From positions 96,339,434-96,403,433 of the forward strand of contig OY754331.1 in the NCBI GenBank assembly GCA_963573305.1: DNA of 64,000 nucleotides, in the 5' to 3' direction. The translations under genes were made by a program, and so were the position numbers. The notes under the pieces are model-generated. The model saw only the letters and a list, made by a program, of their open reading frames with translations. It was not told the DNA's origin and made no database searches. The DNA is from Pyrrhosoma nymphula. Its lineage: Eukaryota > Arthropoda > Insecta > Odonata > Coenagrionidae. Below, piece by piece: positions 12,061 through 23,950 of the stretch (its first letter is position 1; every line of letters begins with the position of its first letter).

Positions 12061-15000
12061 TAATACCCGGAGCACGTGCGTGACAAGCCCTTCACCTCCA
12101 TTCTCAGACGGTCACTTCATGACCGGTCTTCACTTTTGTTTTCGTTTGGACGTGCCTCCATCCTCGACTACCATTACTCTTTTCCATTTCGCGGTCCCGA
12201 GCTCTCGGAGATCTTTCTAGCACCCATTTGTGTCCACCTCCGACGACACGCCACAGTAACGAAAAACATGCAACACTGCGTGCATGGCAGAAGATTTAAA
12301 CTCTCTTGAAAGTCGCGACAACCAGAGCAGTAAAGAAGTCACCCTCATCTAGAACAGCTCCTTGGTCGTACGCCAAAGACGAATTATGTTGGTCGGCCAT
12401 GAGAGTTCTAGATAGGTTTATATCATAAGAGAGTGTCAGGTACATAGGCGTAGCGAAACTTGGTTGGAATCGCTTGTGAAGAGCGTGACGCAAAGGAGAG
12501 GAAAGAGATGTGGAGTCAAGCGGCCGAGTCTTCCTCCGAGTCGTCCGAGGTCCCTTCGGGAGTCCTTCGGCACCTTTGCCCGCCCATCGACCCTTGGTTC
12601 ACCCTCAGTGACCTATAATTCTCTACTGCTATGTTCCACCAAGTTTGCTATGCCTATACTTGTTATTTACACTAGTGGTGCCCAACTTTGACGAAGTTTT
12701 GTCTTTTTGATATCTACTGACATCCTTAATCTTGGTTTTCTTAACATAAATCCTCTAGTTGTATCTCTTTATAGTTTTGTTCGCTCAGAATGCTCGCCAG
12801 ATTTTTCTTCTCAGTGAGAATTGCTAAGCTTTCAGCAAATCGTAGCATGCTGATTTTTTTCCTTATGTTCTTGTATTCCTCTTTTTGAATTTTTTCTTAA
12901 GTTAATTTGAGAGAAGATATCGAAGATCATAGGTGAGAAAGACATCCATATTGTTCCTCTTTCCTCACTCCTACGTCCTCCGCATTACCGCCACATTTAC
13001 CGCCAGCTCTTATTCTTACAGCCTGCATGATACTCTTCAGTCGTTAAATTACACTCCTGTGCTATTCAGTGTATTCATCATTCTATTCCATTACAGAATG
13101 CCAAATGCTTACTCTAGGTTGGTGGCAAATGTATCAGAACAAATATACGTGGTTGGTGAAGCAAATATATTTTGAAACCTCTTCTCTGCGAGAAGTCACA
13201 CTTTTATAACTGAGTCTCTTATTCCTCTACATTTTCTTAAACTGAATTGTTCTTCATCCGGGAGTTATTCCATCTCTTGGTCCATCAATCAAATATTCTG
13301 GCCAACTTCAGCATTTCACAAAGAGAAATTATCCTCCACCTCTTTACATAAGTTTGTAATTTATTTATCTCTGGCCTTTCTCACTTTGCGGTTGTTTGTT
13401 TTTCTTACTATTTTATATATCAGCTGTCCTTCTTCTGTTGTCGAGATTTTGTACTGTCTTCTTTCATCTATGAATTACAGTTCATCCTGTGTAATCCGTG
13501 ACTTCTGATTCTCTGTCTTACTTCCCCCTAATTTGTATTACGCTGCATAAAGTATTTGTGATATACTTTCATCTCTCTTCAAATGATCTTCTAGCACTAT
13601 TCAAACTCTTGCGTTTTCATTCGTAGAGCCAGAGAGGATAATCCGGTAGCTGCCACTCCAAAACTGTCCTTCTTCGGGTCGTCATTCGTTCCGCATTCTT
13701 CATTTCGCTGATACCTTAAATATCCAGAACCGTTCTTTTCAACTCCATTTTCAGATTTTCAAGTCGTCCACAGCCTCGAAGCATTCTTACGTTCCAGGAA
13801 CCAATCCTAAAATTCTGCTTGTACAAACGAATGCACACATAATTTTCAAACACATTTTTATATGAATAACTCAAACGGAAACAGCGGAATGAAAGATAAA
13901 CAAGTCTTTCATAAAGGAACATTTTAAATATTCACGCTACACAAATAAAACGGGCCACAAGGTCATTAATATTTTTTAATGCTACACATTTGCGATGATA
14001 TATCTCATACGTTATCGCTTGAATTACTCTCCACCTCCATTAGAATAAATACCAAAATTCAGCAATGCTGGGTAACTTGGATATTCTGTGCCCCTTCATA
14101 TTACAAGAAGGATATTCGAGGTCCGCAAGTACAGAAGATACAGATTTACAGATGATAATATGGACTAATTACTAAACAAGTTCATTCCTTAAACAAGAGA
14201 TTAGCGCCATTTTGTAAACGGAAAGCAATGGCATCCAACAAAAAATTAAAAAGGTGTATCTAAAAATATCCACAGAATATTGGATTCAGATTTAGAAGGA
14301 AAATTGGACCCATGCTTTTAGCGCTAAAAAGATGATTACACTTAAATGGACAATTTATAAGATATTAAATAATGAAAAACAAATTGAGAACTGTGACATT
14401 TCCCCTTTACGAATAAATATCTAAATGCGGCAAGAGTAACAAGGAAGAATAATATTCATGTGATTTAAGCATTAAATATATATAATTACTATACACGTAT
14501 ATACATATGTATAATTATTTTTCAGTTATCTCTTTTGTGAAAAATACAGCAGTCATAAATCCACATCTATAAAAGGGGTGTTGGATAAGAATTATTAAAG
14601 ATTCACCCAACACCAAAGCATATTGATCTTCCAGTCAATATCCCTTTGCTACTGGCTGTGCCCTGAATAAATAAAGCACGTGGAGAATAACATCGATATG
14701 CGAGATATTAATATGCAGCTGACGGATTCAAAGCCAAGTCCTCAAGATCAGCAGCCATATATTTAGCCATATTTCATAGCCACTATCCTACTATTTTACG
14801 TGTAACACCAATATTTTGACGGAATAAAACGCGTGTACCAAGAAACACAAATCTCAGAAATTTAAAAACCTTATCTCCATGAATCTCCAGACATAGGTTA
14901 ACTATTCTTCACGAGAGAACGAGTAACACCATAAACTGAAAAACAACATGTATAAACCGGAGTATAAAACGTTCTATTTGAAATTAACTTTTCCAAAGCT

Positions 15001-15099
15001 GCCATTTTCGACGATAGATCTTTCTTGATGACCAAACGTTGGCATTTACCACAATACCATTTCAATAGGAATCAGACCGAAAAAAAACGAATGGCTGGA
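12061..15099. other. No gene recognised; T/C-rich stretch
   Basis: 12690-13700 is T- and C-rich on the + strand, without repeat units I can define. A hAT-like end motif (AGTGGTGCCCAACTTTGA near 12675) has no partner end. The rest is AT-rich. Confidence 0.45.
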
Positions 15100-16060
15100 T
15101 CCAAAACACACGGATCGCTTCTCCAATTCCAAGGAAAGTTACGACGCATAAACCCGCTCCTGCGACCCGGGAATCGAGACAAAGGCCCGGACCCGAACAC
15201 TACCGTCGAAGACAATCAAAAGAAGGGAAGGCGCGTCGTTTTTCACCGCCTTTCACAGAAATGAAAGATCGTCATCGGTTAGTGGGAAGCAAAAAAAGGA
15301 AAAAAACAGCTAGCCTTAGTGCCGCCTTAAATAATTTTCCCATTTTTCCTCCTCCCGAATAATATCCACCCTCGAGGGTCGATTTTTTTTGCGACGGAAA
15401 CCGATCGCTCGGCAGCATTCAATTTTTTTTCGGCGGGCTTCCAGGGAATGGGCGAGCCACACCCCTTCCATCTCCTCCCGTTTCGCCTTTCAACCCCTTT
15501 TTCTTCAGGTGGGTGAGCGCACCTTATATACCCCGCCCGCTCATATAAATGACCTTCCTTTCCCTTGGGGCCGGCACGAAAGCGAGTAGGAGGCGGCGGA
15601 TATTCCCTCGAGGTATGCGCTTGGGGGTTTTCTGGGGGGCACGCCCTCCCGCGGGGGCAGAACGGGCAATTAAGGGGTCGTCAGGGAGGCATGAAGAGGA
15701 AGAAGACGGTATGAAGACAGGGGCGAAATATGGTTGAGAGGCGGAATAGAAGGAAAGTGGCTTCCCAAACTACCATACGCGAAGTGGCGTGGATGTTGGT
15801 TCGTGCGCGGATGGGGATGGGTCGTCAAGGGACCTGGAATCTCAGGGTGCGTTCCGGGCAGTCATTATGGAGAAGAAAGTATAACAGCCTGCTGCTCACA
15901 CAGTTTTCGGTGCTTGGCCGTCATCGTCGGGTTGAAGGTGGCTTGTCGCCACGCCCAGACTTCGCGCGGAGCACGACAGACCCGCCCTACGGACTTTCCG
16001 CGCCACACAGTTAGTAGAAACATATATGCGCCTCTACTCCATAGAGTCTTCTGAAGAGAT
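15100..16060. other. GC/CpG-rich island with CT-to-GA strand switch
   Basis: Higher GC and CpG than flanking DNA. The + strand is pyrimidine-rich at 15440-15560 and purine-rich at 15640-15870. A TATA-like ACCTTATATACC occurs near 15520. Several overlapping open frames (62-106 codons) have no protein features. A promoter island is possible but undemonstrated. Confidence 0.4.
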
Positions 16061-16597
16061 GACGATACGGACGGTGATCTGAACAAAGGATCCCTAAGTT
16101 ACGATTTTCTAATAAACCTACGTGCGAGCGGAAGGAACGAGAATATTAAGTGACTCTGGTTTAAGATTGTTCGAGCGCGATATCACTTCTGATAGAATTT
16201 AATGATTTGCCTAATTACAGAGAAAACGATCTTATCTTTCTAATGATAACAAAATATCAGCGCCTTACCACAATAATTACGGAGTTAATTGCAAAAATGT
16301 TACATCAGTATTCCGTGGGTAATGTTACGGGTATGCACGCAGAAGGTAAAAAAATTGAGCATTTTAATTTTCCACTTGAGGGAGAGAGATTGCAGGAGAT
16401 CATGTAGGTATTTTCTCAGACTTGGTTATTCCGCCTCAATATGTGATAATGTTCACAAAGAGCAAAATTCAATTAAGTAAATTTCACTGATTTTTCCTCT
16501 TTTTTACCAAGGGAAACTATACATAGGTTGTATAAACATGTATAATAGTATATAGGTCCTCCAACATACAAGGAAATTTCGCAGCACTCAACCATGA

Positions 16598-16690
16598 ACC
16601 TAAATCGTAACAAAAAATCCGCACGTGAGTCCAAGAGGAGATTAGAACACCCAACCTTCTGGTTGCCAGCCAAGTGGGCTTAAGGAAATC
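16598..16690 (-). repeat. Degenerate tRNA-like / SINE head
   Basis: On the minus strand a CTGGCAACCAG hairpin resembling an anticodon arm is followed by GTTCTAATCTC, close to box B (GTTCGAATCC). Box A is poor. Could be a decayed SINE. Confidence 0.28.
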
Positions 16691-18530
16691 TTCACTCTTA
16701 TTATACCCTTCATTGGGTAACTAAAGAGGAGCTTCAATCAATGACGTGAAATGGCTTTTTGTCTGCCTGTTATCTGCCCGAACAATTGGAAGGTTGAAAT
16801 TATAACGTCCAATTCAAAATATAATCGGCATGCCAAAAAGGAGGAAATTGCGCAAATAGAAAATTTACCTGAAAGAGGATGTTAAATTACGTGATAATCG
16901 AGAGAATATTAAGTAAAGGGTTGAAGGTAAAATGAATTTCTGGCAGGTGACAGGGATAAAACCAATTACAAAAAAAAATGAAAATCAACATAGGTGAAAC
17001 AGTGAGATTATGTAAAGATTATGAAGTCCTTAATTATGTGATTTCCGTGAGTATCAGAAAATGTGCTCATATTCGGCAGCATAACAATAGAGCAAATAAA
17101 CTATGTACTACCAGCCATTATTAAAAACCTGAGCAGAAAACACAGTATTTTCGACCGGAATCAGAATGGCCAAAAATACATAATGCAGCAAAATTTAATA
17201 GGTTAACACTTTTATGTATGTCCAGCAGAAGTTGTTACAAAGAGGTCAATCAAATTCTAGATTTTCTGTACCAATTACACACACTTTAAACAGAAATTCA
17301 TATAAAGTTCGTCGCAATATTAGTTATTAGCCGTAAATTGTAGAGAGTTTGGATTAAATCATGCTTTTAAAATTTTTCTTTTGAAAATTATGATCAAATC
17401 ACATAAATGACATGACATACAGATCCGAAAGAGTCAACTGAAAAATAAATGACACTGGGAGAGACGGCTAATGAAAAAAATATTATCGACTCACCTACCA
17501 AACGTCCATCGTCGAGTTTTTACTGAATAATTTGTTTTCATGTCAAATCGAGCAAACGACAGCAATTCACCACGAAATGGAGCAGAAAATACCATTTTTA
17601 TTCATTTAACCTGCAGTTTGGCCACATATAAGGAAATATGACTCTCATTCAGTTAATCCATTAAAACGTGCTCTCCTGCACATTTGTGAGCTAGAATTAA
17701 CTTGTCAACAAAGCGAAATTCAGCCCTTACACCGCCTGGCAGTGGAAAAATGATGTATTTGTCAAGAGGCGAGGAAAAGAGTAATTAATGGACTTAAATT
17801 TAAATGTGGTCTAAAGAAAGCTTGAGAAATGAATTTCATGATGACTCGGATAAAAATATCCGACCAGCACTTTTAAACACGAGCCACAGATTGCTCTCGC
17901 TAAATGAGCTCTAAGGACTGGAACTTGTTAAAAGGACAGTTCGTTCTTTTTGTGATGAAAAAATTCGTGAGTTCTCCCGCTACGAAAAAAAGCACGGTAA
18001 TGCTCGAAGAATCACGTCGCCGCATAAAAAATAAAATTTTCCGCCGCATGACTTGCCATTCGGACAAATATTCTCACTTAATTCGGCCTCGGACACTATT
18101 GGTCATTAGAGTACCTAAATTCTATTTACGATCCCTGCATCCACGCAGGCCTTTTAATGATAAAACTGTGGATTTTGATCTGCTTAGTGTCACCTTCTGA
18201 GTTTTTGGAAATTTGAAGGAAAAAACAACTGATGGAAGATACGAGTCAGTGTGTTGCCCACTACGTTACAACGCCAAGTCAAACTGAAGGATTATTTATA
18301 AAAATTATTTTAATCCCCACATTTTAGATGCAGCTAGCAGGTACTACCATCTAGAGCTAGCCAGTAGCTCCGAATTATGTGCGGGAATACTACAACATGA
18401 ATACGTCACCAAAGCTGATTCGCCTCAATTTTCCAGCTGATATTTAAACATATGGTTAAAGCTCCCCCTCATTTTGTTATTATTTATGAATGATTAAAAT
18501 ACTTAGTACTTTTAAGCAAATTTCTACTTG
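16691..18530. other. No feature recognised
   Basis: AT-rich. A minus-strand donor-like GTGAGT lies near 17495 with a short acceptor-bounded stretch before it, too weak to call an exon. A 98-codon + frame at 17904-18200 has no recognisable motif. Confidence 0.4.
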
Positions 18531-18532
18531 TG

Positions 18533-18570
18533 CAACGCGTTCACCGATTGACGGCATCATCAGGTACAGA
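18533..18570 (-). ncRNA. Hammerhead-ribozyme-like motif (Penelope-type), near-complete core
   Basis: On the minus strand: CTGATGA, the invariant CUGANGA core box; then a stem II of GCCG paired with CGGT around the loop TCAAT; then GAAC where GAAA is expected; then palindromic CGCG. Hammerhead motifs with a very short self-complementary stem III are known from Penelope-like retroelements. One A of the second core box appears lost, so activity is doubtful. No Penelope coding remnant was found on either side. Confidence 0.4.
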
Positions 18571-18574
18571 AAGT

Positions 18575-21460
18575 TTTTATTTTAATTAATCGTGAACACT
18601 AGCATAATGAACTTCTACGAAGTGAAGCCTGCTACTTTCAAGTTTACTCCTACTCATTATTTAGACACTTCATAAAGTGAACTCTATAGCAGAAATGATG
18701 AATGAAATTCGAATTAATTTGTGATTATCAACGTATGGCCATGAAAGAAATGAGTAAACTTCAAATTAGTTCTATGAGACAATCCACGCTAATAACTTCA
18801 ACAGGAATCACCCGCTGCGAAGACAAAAGAATATATTTATTTTTCTTTTAGGCAGAGTAGATAATTAGGTAATTCAAAATTTTGTGAATGGCATATTTCT
18901 TCTTGTGACTTAACTTTACATTAACTATTAAATTTTATTTTTTCCTAAAAAAATCTCATTAAATTATATTAGCTTAATTTGATGCTTGCTACAGCACAAA
19001 GGTTGCTGACATGTTTAACGACGCAAGCTTCAATAGTGAGTATTTAAACGTACTCCCAATTCCAATAGAAGCATCAACATTAATTAAGGAGTAACAGAAT
19101 AAAGTATAAAATCCCAAGAAAATATCTCAGTATTATGCACGTGCATCTATCCACGCAAATATAAGAATAGTGTTTACTCTTGGAGTCTTTAAATGGCTTT
19201 GGACAGGAAGATCCATGGACTGACGTCATGATGTCATATTTTTTGATGCATGGAATGAAAACTGGGAAAACATCCCATCGACCCATAAAAAAGCAGAAGC
19301 TCACGTTTAGAATTTTAAATTTTATAGAGCAACCTGCGTGGGTCATAGCGGGTATGAATGCGCCCCTTAATTTTTATGTTACAGCACCTTGAAACTCAAT
19401 GAAGACTCAGTGCCTCACGACGTCCAACAAATGAAACTAAATTCTATTCCGTTTGTTTCCAACAGTGCTTCCCCTTAGGAAATGCCAAAAGCAATTATAT
19501 TTCACATCAATTTAACGACACCATTCCACTCAGTCTTCCGCATAGGTAGCGCTCAGCCTTGTGAATCCATTATGCATGCAGAAGGATTTCATGGTTTTCA
19601 AGGAGATACGCCGTGAATCGTCGTGTACTAGGAGAAGGTTGGAGCGTAATAAATGTTTATGACATCGTCAGCGTTCAGTGAAAATCGAGAATAAGAAATG
19701 CATAAACGGATATCTACTCAAGTTTAGTGAGTAACATCGCTGAACTTCTGGACGAGCTAAGAGAACATGATTGACCGAAATATTTCCCATGGGAGAGGAC
19801 ATATCACCCTTCAAGAAAAAGTTATATTTAAACTATAATGGTTAATTTGGGCAAAGAGTTTCAGCAATTACTGTGGAACTCAAATAAACTGAAAAAAGTA
19901 CAGAATGCTACAATCAGATACATTGCTAGACTGCAAGCAATATCTTTATGATTATTCGTCACTTATAATAAATCGGTGATAAAATAATTAAAAAGGTAAT
20001 ATCCGGAAAAAGAAGATAGAAGGTAAATGCTTCAAATTTCACCAAAAGTATTAAAATAAGTAAGAATAATATATAATAAGTAGAAACCTGCAAAAGGTGG
20101 GGTTATTTTATAGCCAAAAGTGGTGATATATTTTGCAATAGTGGTGTTATTTTACCCTTAAATCGGTGTTATTTTCACGACAAAATATTTTGTGTGAAGT
20201 AAGTGTCCTCCTCCCAGCAGGCCCACCTGTTGCCAATACATGTTGAATACCACTGATCAGGGAGAATTTGAACAATTATTACGATGGTGTATTCACATTT
20301 TATACTTTTGTGCATTTCACATACCTAACCAATTTACATAAAGAGCCAAATTACAGTTAAATTTCCGTATTTTCAAATGAAAAAATTGCCAGTGTGGCTA
20401 AAATTTCTTCCCATAGATTTGTTCTCCTATTGTAGGAGGAAAGAAATCACTCCGAGTTCGCATTTACACAGGGGGACCAAATCGCTTCAAGGCACATTAA
20501 TCCAAATGATGATTTAAACAATTTTAGTACCTGAATTGCTTTCATTATATCCACTGAACCCTGGAAATTTTGTTGCTGTAATATTCGACGTAATTCCCCA
20601 AACCCTAACATCAACACTTCCGTCTCAATTGACTCAAGGTCATGAGCTTTTTCAATTTTGTGATTAAGTCAGGGCACACCTCCGTTGTGAGAATTACATG
20701 AGGGTCAAAAACTGTTTTCAAATCTTACTCGGGTGCTTTACTATAAGAGAATAAAGTTGCATTGGTGCCTTTGATGTCATCTGCACTAATATCGACTTTA
20801 CAGCTTCTGATTTAGAATTTGTCATACCTTGCAAGGAATTAGTAGTTTTCTAAAATAAATACCACCCTGAATATCATTATGGATGCTTGCCATTTTATTC
20901 CACTTCCACTGGTAGAATTTATTTCAACATTAGCCCTATTTTTTTCACTCAAAATGTGCTTTGTGCAGCTGTCCTTCCTTTTCCAGGAGACATTTGTGTT
21001 GCAAAAACGACAAAGAATTGTTTTGTCACGAGCACAATATAATCCATGTTGTCAAAATTCTGCCTCACGCTGCTTTGCTGGCACGGCCCACTTCGGAATT
21101 ACAAGTTTTGGAGAATGTGATACCACAGTCACAAAAGAAAATCAATATGGTGATGCCACGACACGCGCCCCTTGATAGTAGGCAACCTTTCTTCGCATCC
21201 AGTAACTTTTGTAATTTTCGTTGTTTTGAGTAAGGTTCCTACTTACGTAAGTACATATTAACGCAAGTTGAGCCTTACGTAACTCGGGAACTTCCTGCAT
21301 AGCAAAATTTTGGCATGCATTTTCCACTCCTTGTGTTCAAGTTCACAAAACTTGATTGAAGAATATTATATCCGAGTAACATTTCTAAATAAAGTTGTAC
21401 CGGAAAGGCCAACTCCAAATATGTACTAGTTAACTAAATGTTTGCAGTCGTAAGTTTAAT
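18575..21460. other. No gene recognised; degenerate GGTGTTATTTT array
   Basis: At 20098-20175 a degenerate unit close to GTGGTGTTATTTTA repeats about four times. The remaining frames (up to 98 codons at 20879-21175) carry no motif I know. Confidence 0.45.
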
Positions 21461-21464
21461 GGCA

Positions 21465-21622
21465 GAGACCGGCAAAATGAGGAAATGCACGTTAATAATT
21501 TTGAAATTCGCGATTGAAATGTTGAAATTCACGACGATATACGCAATTCGCGTTTTTGCGCAAAACCCCCAGAATTCGCGTAAAAATTCGCGTTTTCGCA
21601 TTTGCTGAGTTTTGCATGTCCC
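21465..21622. mobile_element. 158-bp hAT-like MITE with CpG-rich core
   Basis: Left end GAGACCGGCAAAATGAGGAAATGC; right end reverse-complemented GGGACATGCAAAACTCAGCAAATGC, an inverted repeat of about 24 bases. Flanking 8-mers TAATGGCA (21457-21464) and TAATGATA (21623-21630) agree at 6 of 8, differing only by transitions, as an aged 8-bp target duplication would. The core repeats ATTCGCG/AATTCGCGT several times. No coding capacity. hAT assignment rests on the 8-bp duplication. Confidence 0.55.
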
Positions 21623-21630
21623 TAATGATA

Positions 21631-22889
21631 AGCAACAAATGATCGCCAGGTTAGAGTCGAAGGCGAAATATACGGGTATAGGTGTAGAAAAACTTGGAGG
21701 CACACACTTGTGATGAGCATTTCGTCAGGGAGACGAATCTTTGTTATATGGCGCAAAAATTACGTCATGAACTGTTAAATAGCATTATAGAAGCAAGAGT
21801 TTGTAGTGGTTTTCTTAAGTTAGCCAAACAATGGTTTGGAAAAATATTGTTTCATAAGGTTCATATCTTTTTTTCTTTCTTTTGGCAACCATGGTTAAAT
21901 TAATCAGCCCTTGTTACCATCCATATCGTTTTTTCCCTTGCACACCAATCTTTTCAGGAAAATGTCTACCTCATGTTTTCATACATATATGTACTTGTAT
22001 ATACTTTCAATGCATGTTACTCAATTTAAGTTACCCTGAATACTGGCCAATGGCTTCTCTAGAGTACCCAACTTCCAAATTGAAAAACATCATGGGATGC
22101 GTCTTGAAGGCTATTTTTTTCCTTTTGATGCAAACATAAAGTTAATGTGATTTGGAGTCAATCAACCCCTGGCAACCAACCACAGGGGCTATTTATGAAT
22201 TTTGGAGGGGGAGAAATGTTATTTTTTCTTTATGCTCCTAAACAAATTCTAAATGTCGAATAATTTTCTCTTTGAAATAATATAATTCTTCTATACACAT
22301 TTATTAAGGCTAAAACATAGGAATATTTTCTTTATCATTAGTTGAATAATTGTTACAAATAAAATAAAATCAACGACCCTGATGGACAGGCAACACGCAG
22401 GACACTTTCCCGTGTTTGTCAAGTTTTGCAACTATTTCCTAACTTACCCATTATACTTTGAGTTTTCCATCTCGTAAATAAGCAGTAAAATAAGCTTAAA
22501 TTGAGTAATTCATACTTTCAAAGTTTCCTCAGTAGTAATAATATTCTCTGTAAAATAAATAAAGTTGAATCATTCTTTCGTATACGTTATGTTTGCCTTA
22601 AAACGAAAAAGAATTTAGCTTAAAGACCTTAAATTTTCGAAATTTTGAAACTTTGGCACGCCCTAACGTACCTACAGTTTCTTTGTGTATTATTATTATA
22701 ATTATTAAGAGAGTGGACGGAAGAGAGTTCGAGAGTGAAAATACACGCAAACCAAATCGAACCAAAACTAACTAAAGCTCGCCGGTAGAAAAAGGACGAC
22801 GACTGCCCCGATCTCAAAAACGGACGGTGGGTACCTCCATTTCCGCTTTCCAGCATCGGGGAAAGACGGGGATACTCCAGATAGAGACC
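21631..22889. other. No gene recognised
   Basis: Short frames at 21694-21903 and 21882-22139 (+) without motifs. A weakly GC-rich part at 22780-22880 abuts the hAT-like element. Confidence 0.4.
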
Positions 22890-22897
22890 CTCTAAAC

Positions 22898-23281
22898 CAT
22901 TGGTCCCCATAGTGGGCGCTACCAACCCTAGGGCAGGTGCTTTTATTCAGGGGGTGAAAATAAACATGGGGGCAGTAGGGGGAACTAAAGGCAGGGTCCT
23001 GGCAGAACGGTGACCATTCATACCTCTATTTTATGGAATTAATAAACTATCTATCAATTGGATTTTAAATATACGCTAATTGAATTATAATTGATCTAAC
23101 TCTTTTTATAAACTTAGAGATTTGGTCATGTAGCCTATGATTTGAATTCTTACGATTGGGGGGCGTTGGGTATAGGTTTGTAGAACCAAGTTGAGTATAG
23201 ATGTATGTGGAACTAAGAGGGCGTTGGGTATAGATTTGTGGATACCAGGGGTGGAGGCTCGAAAACGTTTGGGAAGCACTG
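22898..23281. mobile_element. 384-bp non-autonomous hAT-like element
   Basis: The left end begins CATTGGTCCCCA; the right end reverse-complemented begins CAGTGCTTCCCAAAC, the form typical of hAT termini. It is flanked by CTCTAAAC (22890-22897) and CTCTATAC (23282-23289), a 7 of 8 target duplication that fits the hAT preference for nTCTAGAn. The interior has two copies of GGGCGTTGGGTATAG (about 23162 and 23219). No transposase frame. Confidence 0.7.
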
Positions 23282-23292
23282 CTCTATACCCT

Positions 23293-23485
23293 GTCCAAGA
23301 TCATAGAGCAGCTGACAGCTAGAAATGCAGCCAATCAGTCAACACGTTCAATACCGTTTGAGGTCACGTGACCGAAGAATCCATGTTTTTCATTTGTTCA
23401 AATCATACGATCGTGAAAAAATTGTTTACTCTACATTCATAAGTAAGCCAAATCAGTATATTACAACTGCCCTATTATCTTGGAC
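23293..23485. mobile_element. Unclassified MITE, copy A
   Basis: Begins GTCCAAGATCATAGAGCAGCTG and ends, reverse-complemented, GTCCAAGATAATAGGGCAGTTG, so it has about 22-bp inverted termini. It shares its whole length with 42059-42259 in the same orientation, including GAAATGCAGCCAAT, TCACGTGACC and CATACGATCGTGAAAAAAT. It starts only three bases after the target duplication of the hAT-like element. No clear target duplication of its own. Confidence 0.7.
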
Positions 23486-23524
23486 GGACTCCACACCCTG
23501 TCATGTAGTTACTCATCCCTCTTA

Positions 23525-23900
23525 AAAATTACGGTGACGGCAGAGTAAGAGGAGGGGAGGGCAGAATAGGAGGGGTCGAGCCGTAGAAGATGGGAGAGGA
23601 GAAGCACTCAAACCGGGAGTCGATATGAGCAGTCTCCCGCCAATGTCCTCGACGTCTTCCTCGACTCGTTATCATCAAATGCGCCCACGAGGCAAAGAGG
23701 AAGGAAAGAAGAATTCGAGTTAAAAAAAGGAACCGTTGAGGGAGGAAGCCAGATCCACGGCATAAAACGACAGTGGAAAAAAATTTAAAGGAATTAAGGA
23801 TGGAGGAGGGGAAGGTAATTTAAAAAATAAGTTAAAGAAAGAATTACGGAAAAGGGCCAAAAGAAAAAAAGACATGGAGGAAGTAGAAATTAAGCATAAA
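23525..23900 (+). repeat. GA-rich tract
   Basis: Purine-rich on the + strand with a less biased interruption at 23610-23690. The complementary open frame 23720-23950 (-) is a composition effect. Confidence 0.5.
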
Positions 23901-23950
23901 AATAACAGTAGTGCTGGAGTTTTACCTTGACTTCGTAATGGGATGCTCAC

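Noticed and set aside
12672..12700. hAT-like end AGTGGTGCCCAACTTTGA
   Set aside because: No partner terminus or target duplication found within several kb.
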